Source: Tolypeutes matacus (Eukaryota > Chordata > Mammalia > Cingulata > Chlamyphoridae). From it: DNA of 64,000 bases. Each line of letters starts with the position of its first letter. The stretch's first letter is position 1. The position numbers were made by a program, and so were the translations under genes. This document shows, one piece after another, positions 59,220-64,000 of this stretch. Below the pieces are notes generated by a model, which worked only from the letters and a program-made list of their open reading frames with translations, was not told the origin of the DNA and made no database searches. The DNA lies in the NCBI GenBank assembly GCA_026826555.1, contig JAKSZT010053769.1:9284907-9348906 (forward strand). The letters are read 5' to 3'.

Positions 59220-60470
59220 CAGGTCTTTAACAGCTTTCAGCTCTGACCTACTTATCGTGTCTAGATTATTTTATAGCTTTGGGGTCCAAAAGAGCCCCCT
59301 GACCTTGCTAACTGTGGCCCAGCACTGGAAAATTTCTGACTATAAAATACAAGGCCTAGTCTTAAGACTATTTAATGAAGCCGATAACCATAAATCCCAA
59401 GTCGGGCTCAGGAAACAGAGAACAGCTGGACTTGGGCATTTCTGGCCATTACTTCCAAAGCAAATCATAATAGTATATGAAATAAAGATAAAGTAATTTA
59501 CTCTGAAAGCATGTTAAATATGGCTTGTTACAGAATGCATTATACAATCACAGCCTTGCTACACTGCCCTTGTAAATAGGAGGTAGACGGTTGCAATCAG
59601 ACATTGACCACATAAATAAAAATTTAGTGACACTATTGTTTTGTTTTGTTAAGAAAAGCAACATTATACCAGTCCCCCCTGCCTCTTTCTCATAGTTGCT
59701 CATTCTCCATCTCTCCTCCCCACTTTCCTCTCCAAACACTCTTAAGACTGCCAAGCTTTTTCTATATCAGAGCTTTAGTTCCCCATAAGGCTCAGGAAAG
59801 GATAAAATGGTTTCTTACGTAAGGAGGTAAAGTTCTGCTAATCCTTAGATTTGGGATATGTGATCCAGACAGGATTTATTTTACCTGAAACATGCTTCCG
59901 CAAATCTGAAGAAAAAAAGAAAAAGCAAATAGAAACCAAGGTAATAATAACAGTAATAATAAATGGAGTTCTACTTTTTCAGAAACTGCTTGTAGTCTCT
60001 AATCTATAAGTGTCTGGGATACTCAGCCTAAAAAACATGTTTTGAGAAAAAGTAAGTCAGTGTCTACATTATTCCCAAAATGGGGATTGAGCCACAAGTT
60101 TGAAAGTTAAAAATAACAAGAACAAAAGCACACAAACCATTTATGAATTTATCTTTTGCTTTCCATCCCTTCTAAAAAAATAGCTAAATATATCTAACCT
60201 CGGCAAAAGTCACAGGATAAAATCAACAGTTTACAAAGTTTATTAACTTTTGGGCAAAACTATAATTGCTTGATAGTGTTTTAGGTTTATTTAATTCTCA
60301 TGAAATCTTATGACTACAACCCTAGAGATGAACAAATGCATTTGTGCTCACATCTGCTTCAGTATCTAGTAACATGACTGTTGTACAGCCTTGTTGTTTC
60401 ATATGGCAGCTGGCATTTGATATTCGTTGTGGATCTCTGAACTTTAGGAACCCCCACTATATATATACAC

Positions 60471-60505
<35 letters not shown>

Positions 60506-60620
60506 CAGCATGTGTTCCTCTGGTAAATAGCTGTTCTCTAATCTTTAAGTCAAGTGCTTCTTTTGTCCTTTCTGGGGACAGATATGAAGGCTGAAATACA
60601 CTTTGAAAGTATAATTTTGG
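59220..60620. other. Intergenic DNA, no gene seen
   Basis: No coding exon or repeat family is recognised apart from a GA microsatellite at 60473-60502. Confidence 0.45.
60473..60502 (+). repeat. (AG)n microsatellite
   Basis: About 15 AG dinucleotides follow a TA/CA run. Confidence 0.9.
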
Positions 60621-60621
60621 G

Positions 60622-61190
60622 TGAATATTCTCACTGTCCTGATTTTGTGATAATCAGGGTAGGCTAAACATTCTCTATATTAGAAACGATGCATGTGTCC
60701 CCAGACCTAGTTTTTCTCCCTAGGTCTGGTTTTTAGAATGCTGGTAATAAACCAAGCCTGATTTAGTATATGACCCTCCTGTAGGGGAAAAGACTGTAAC
60801 TTTGGGTATCTTTGGTCAACCTTAAGCATAGCGGGGGGTATATAGCAGGTGGACGGATGTGGCTCAGGTCGTTGGGTGTCCCTCTCTCATATGGAGGGAC
60901 CTGTGTTCAACCCCTGGGACCTCCCGGTAAAAATTTTAAAAAAAGAAAAATATAGAAGGTGCGTGGGCCACTAGGCCCCGCACCCGCATGCGCCGCCAGG
61001 CCCCACGAGCCACGCAGCAAGATGATGACGTAACAGGAGAGTGACATAAGGGAGAACCAAGACGGGATGCACCGAAAAACCAGGAACTAAGGTGGCGCAG
61101 GCAGTAGGATGCCTCTCTCCCACATCGGAGGTTCTGAAGATCGAATCCCAGTGAAGACAGGAGGAGAAGGATGAGAAGAGAAGGCAGGAA
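60622..61190 (+). mobile_element. Composite SINE-minisatellite element, copy B
   Basis: It aligns with copy A from gaatattct onward: unrecognised 5' module with two hairpins (60638-60658 and 60701-60729), tRNA-like SINE part (box-A-like tggctcaggtcg at about 60860), two minisatellite units (60958-61018) and a second tRNA-like part (about 61085-61150, with gaagatcgaatcccag). The 3' end is truncated or degraded and there is no L1 tail. No clear target duplication is seen. Confidence 0.65.
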
Positions 61191-61209
61191 ACAGACACAG
61201 GGTCCCCAG

Positions 61210-61300
61210 CTCACTCACAGTGAAATCCAGAGTCCTTACATGACCCTCTGCCCCACGGCCCCTCTGTCCTCATCTCCTGTGCTCTCACCTGCTGACTCCA
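61210..61300 (+). repeat. L2-type fragment
   Basis: gtgaaatccagagtccttac, then ctgtcctcatctcctgtgct, resembles L2 3' text. Confidence 0.5.
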
Positions 61301-61779
61301 ACCCAGTTAAGGTGTCTGCCTCAAGTGGGAGCTTTGGGCTCAGTGCCTCTGAGTTCACTTGCTCTTTCCCCATGGGGACTGTGGAGAAGAGCTCAGTAGT
61401 AATGAGCAGGAACCACCCAGAACCTGCCAGGGCAAGAAGTGCGATGGTGTGGAAGGGCGGTTGGGAGAGAGAGAGGGATATACTTACCGTCAGACCCAGC
61501 ATTTCCACTCTCAGGAGAAAAGAGTATTTTTGTTCACACAAAAACCTATATGTGGATATTTTTAGTTGTGTTATTCATATCTTCTAGATATAGGAGTACT
61601 AAGGTTTTCACTTTTTTAAAAGTGAGTTAGTAATTGTTTTTAAATTATTTCTCTGGGGATAACAATATGTATACCAAATTTTTCATGGTCTAGAGTTAAT
61701 ATTTCACCAAGTCAAGGAAAACGTAGAAGCCATACAACCTTTAGACTTTTTTTTCCCCCAAAATAAATCTGATTTACTT

Positions 61780-62100
61780 GTTAAAAAAAAAAGTATAATT
61801 TTTAAATTGAAATATTGAGATAATTGTAGATTCACATGCAGTTGTAAGAATTAATATAAAGAGATTCTGTGTACGCTTTGCCCAGTTTCCCCCAATGGTA
61901 ACATTTTGTAAAATTATAGTACAATATCTGATCCGGGATACTTGACATGGCTACAAGACTGGATATAGTCTTATTCAGATTCTCCCAGTTTTACTTATAC
62001 TCTTTTCTGCACGTGTATTTATTCCTATTCAGCTTTATCACATGTGTAGGTTCATGTATCACCAAGGTCAAGATACTGAACTGTCCCAGCAGCACAAGGA
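61780..62100 (-). repeat. Old L1M-type 3' end
   Basis: The + strand shows attgagataattgtagattc and caatggtaacattttgtaaa, the complement of an old L1 3' UTR. Confidence 0.7.
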
Positions 62101-62110
62101 TCCTTCCTTG

Positions 62111-62452
62111 TGAGGTGTAGTTTTATTTGCCAACTTGGCTAGGTTATCGTACTCATTTATTCTATCAAACACTAGTGTTGATGTTCCTGTGAAGGTATTT
62201 TATAGATGTGGTTAACATCTACAATCAGTTGACATTAAGTAAAGGAGGTTAGTCTTGATAATGTGGGTGGGCTCATCCAATCAGCTGAAAGACCTTAAAA
62301 GTGAAACGGAGTTTTCCCTGAGGAAGAAGAAATTCTGCCTCAAGACTGCAGCATCAAGCTCCTGCCCAGGAGTTTCCAGCCTGCCAGCCTGCCCTACAGA
62401 TGTCACACCTGCCAGCCCCAACAATTGCATGAGCCAATCCCTTGAATTAAAC

Positions 62453-62458
<6 letters not shown>
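62111..62458 (+). repeat. ERVL-like solitary LTR, 3' end replaced by microsatellite
   Basis: It contains ttatttgccaacttggctag, gggctcatccaatcagctga and gagtttccagcctgccagcc. The text after gcatgagccaatcccttgaa is replaced by a long (CTAT)n run. Confidence 0.75.
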
Positions 62459-62507
<49 letters not shown>

Positions 62508-62517
62508 NNNNNNNNNN

Positions 62518-62564
<47 letters not shown>

Positions 62565-62595
62565 CCTTCCTACCTACTTACCTACCTATCTATCA
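62453..62595 (+). repeat. (CTAT)n microsatellite with assembly gap
   Basis: A long CTAT run is broken by 10 Ns (62508-62517). The true length is unknown. Such arrays often grow from the TATA-rich end of ERVL LTRs. Confidence 0.95.
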
Positions 62596-62999
62596 TGCCT
62601 AAGGCTGGCACATGCACACTATTCAGAATGTGAGGCAGGATCAGCAGGTGTGGCCTTAATAAAGGACACTTTTCACTGTGTTTAATAAACAAGCACTTTA
62701 TAGTTTATAGTTTTCACTGGGTGGGGCAGCTGCACACCGGCACTTTTTTATTGGATGTGTGCCAGTGACACCCTGGGGGGGTTCTCAGACCACATTTTGA
62801 AAAACACTAGCCTGGAGAGTTGAGGCTAACTTATAATTCTTACCAGATAGAAGGAAAAAATATCATTAAAGTATGGACTAGAGTGGACTTACTGGTATTC
62901 GACTATAGACTTATTGTGATTCTAGCAATGGAAGAAATTATATCATGGATGTGGAGACAGTGGCCACTGAGGTGCTGAAGGCAGGGAGAGGGAAAAAGA

Positions 63000-63320
63000 G
63001 GTGTAATATGGGGGCATTTTCAGGACTTGGAATTGTCCTGAATGACATTGCAACGGCAGATACAGGCCATTATATATCCTGCCATAACCTACAGAATTGA
63101 GTGGGACAGAGTGTAAACTACAATGTAAACTATAATCCATGCTTAGTGGCAGTGCTCCAAAATGTGTTCATCAATTGCAATAAATGTACCACACTAAGGA
63201 AAGTTGTTAATGTGGGGAAAAGCGGGAGGTCTGGGGAGTGGGGCATATGGGAATCCCTTATATTTTTTATGTAGCATTTTATGTCATCTAAGTATCTTTT
63301 AAAAATAAATAAATATATAT
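63000..63320 (+). repeat. L1-type 3' end unit, copy 2
   Basis: It is collinear with 37370-37690 and ends in an A/T-rich tail. Start and end match those of the first copy. Confidence 0.55.
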
Positions 63321-64000
63321 ATTTTAAATGTCATTAAAGTATACCTTTGAAAAGCCCTTGGTGGAAGTTAAGTACTGTCAGTTTTAAGCCTAAATCATGG
63401 ATAGGAAGTTCACAAATTAAATATTTACATATACTAAACCCATGAGATTTTAACCTCTAATGCCCCCCTTCTTGCTGCTTTCAATCCCTCATGTTCATGA
63501 TAAAGTTGACCCTGCATCATTGCCTTCCTCTTCGCTCTTATCCCTAATGTTATTCTTGGTGACTTCAATAGCCATGTGTTGTTTCTTAACATGTTCACAT
63601 ACTGCTTCAATCATTATGACATAATCTTTCTGACATATTTGACAAATGATAACCAAAAGGAAGCTAGTATGGAAATATTAATAATGGACAAAAAGTACTA
63701 TCAGAGATTAACAGACTGTATATAGTAATAAATAAATGGAACAATCCATCAAGAATTTATAATAATCATGTGCTTTTGTGTATCTAGCAAAATGATCTCA
63801 AATGTACATAAAGAAAAAATTTAAAGAAGTACAAAGAGAAACTGACAAATCCTCCATGCTAGTATGGGAGATTTTAAGCCTATCTATCTCTAAAATCTCT
63901 TGATCAAGCTGACTAAATATTAGAAAAGATAAAGAATGTACATATTCACAGATACTTATATCCTAAAATATTTTTAAAAATTCACTATGACCAGGCCATA
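63321..64000. other. Right edge, no gene seen
   Basis: AT-rich sequence. The part from about 63790 weakly resembles L1 ORF2 endonuclease text on the + strand; I do not rely on it. Confidence 0.35.

Noticed and set aside
62255..62602. A 115-residue frame with repeated YLSI
   Set aside because: It is translation of the CTAT microsatellite and the assembly gap.
54461..64000. A neighbouring gene such as RAPGEF5, expected upstream of CDCA7L in other mammals
   Set aside because: No exon of it or of any other gene is visible in this part of the window.

Overview
This is a eukaryotic, mammalian window: spliced exons with GT-AG borders sit in a sea of L1 fragments, MaLR/ERVL-type LTRs, MIR, L2 and hAT elements. 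Several tRNA-like SINEs have the layout of the armadillo DAS-SINE family. The source is therefore most likely an armadillo (Dasypus or a close relative). This rests on repeat recognition and is not a database result. A run of 10 Ns inside a CTAT microsatellite shows it is a draft assembly.

Two protein-coding genes run toward each other on the left side. On the + strand, positions 832-3787 carry the last three coding exons of DNAH11 (axonemal dynein heavy chain 11); the rest of that gene lies to the left of the window. On the - strand, CDCA7L (JPO2/R1/RAM2) is complete. Its ten coding exons run from the ATG at 54012 in a CpG island down to a TAA at 4872-4874. The joined reading frame is open and predicts 455 residues, with twelve zinc-binding-type cysteines at the C-terminal end and two LEDGF/p75-binding-type motifs near the N-terminus. 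The 1.08 kb between the two stop codons must hold both 3' UTRs, so the transcripts are tail to tail and may overlap as antisense.

Intron 1 of CDCA7L (18869-53988, about 35 kb) is a repeat graveyard. It holds antisense L1 (19350-23990), a cluster of sense L1 3' ends (26820-32900), L1 split by LTRs (33240-35150), an L2 (35690-36290) and a long, decayed L1 (39160-46180) that was later hit by two other elements. It also holds DAS-type SINEs and a clean 196-bp hAT element. To the right of the CpG island (54460-64000) no gene is seen; this is intergenic DNA with MER5, L2, MIR, L1 and LTR pieces.

The most unusual signal is a composite repeat present twice, at 43961-44952 and 60622-61190. A module of about 200 bp that I do not recognise, with two perfect or near-perfect hairpins, is joined to a tRNA-derived SINE, then to a GC-rich minisatellite of variable copy number, then to a second SINE-like part. 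In the first copy it ends in a piece of L1 3' UTR. Its architecture recalls primate SVA elements, though no sequence homology to SVA is claimed.
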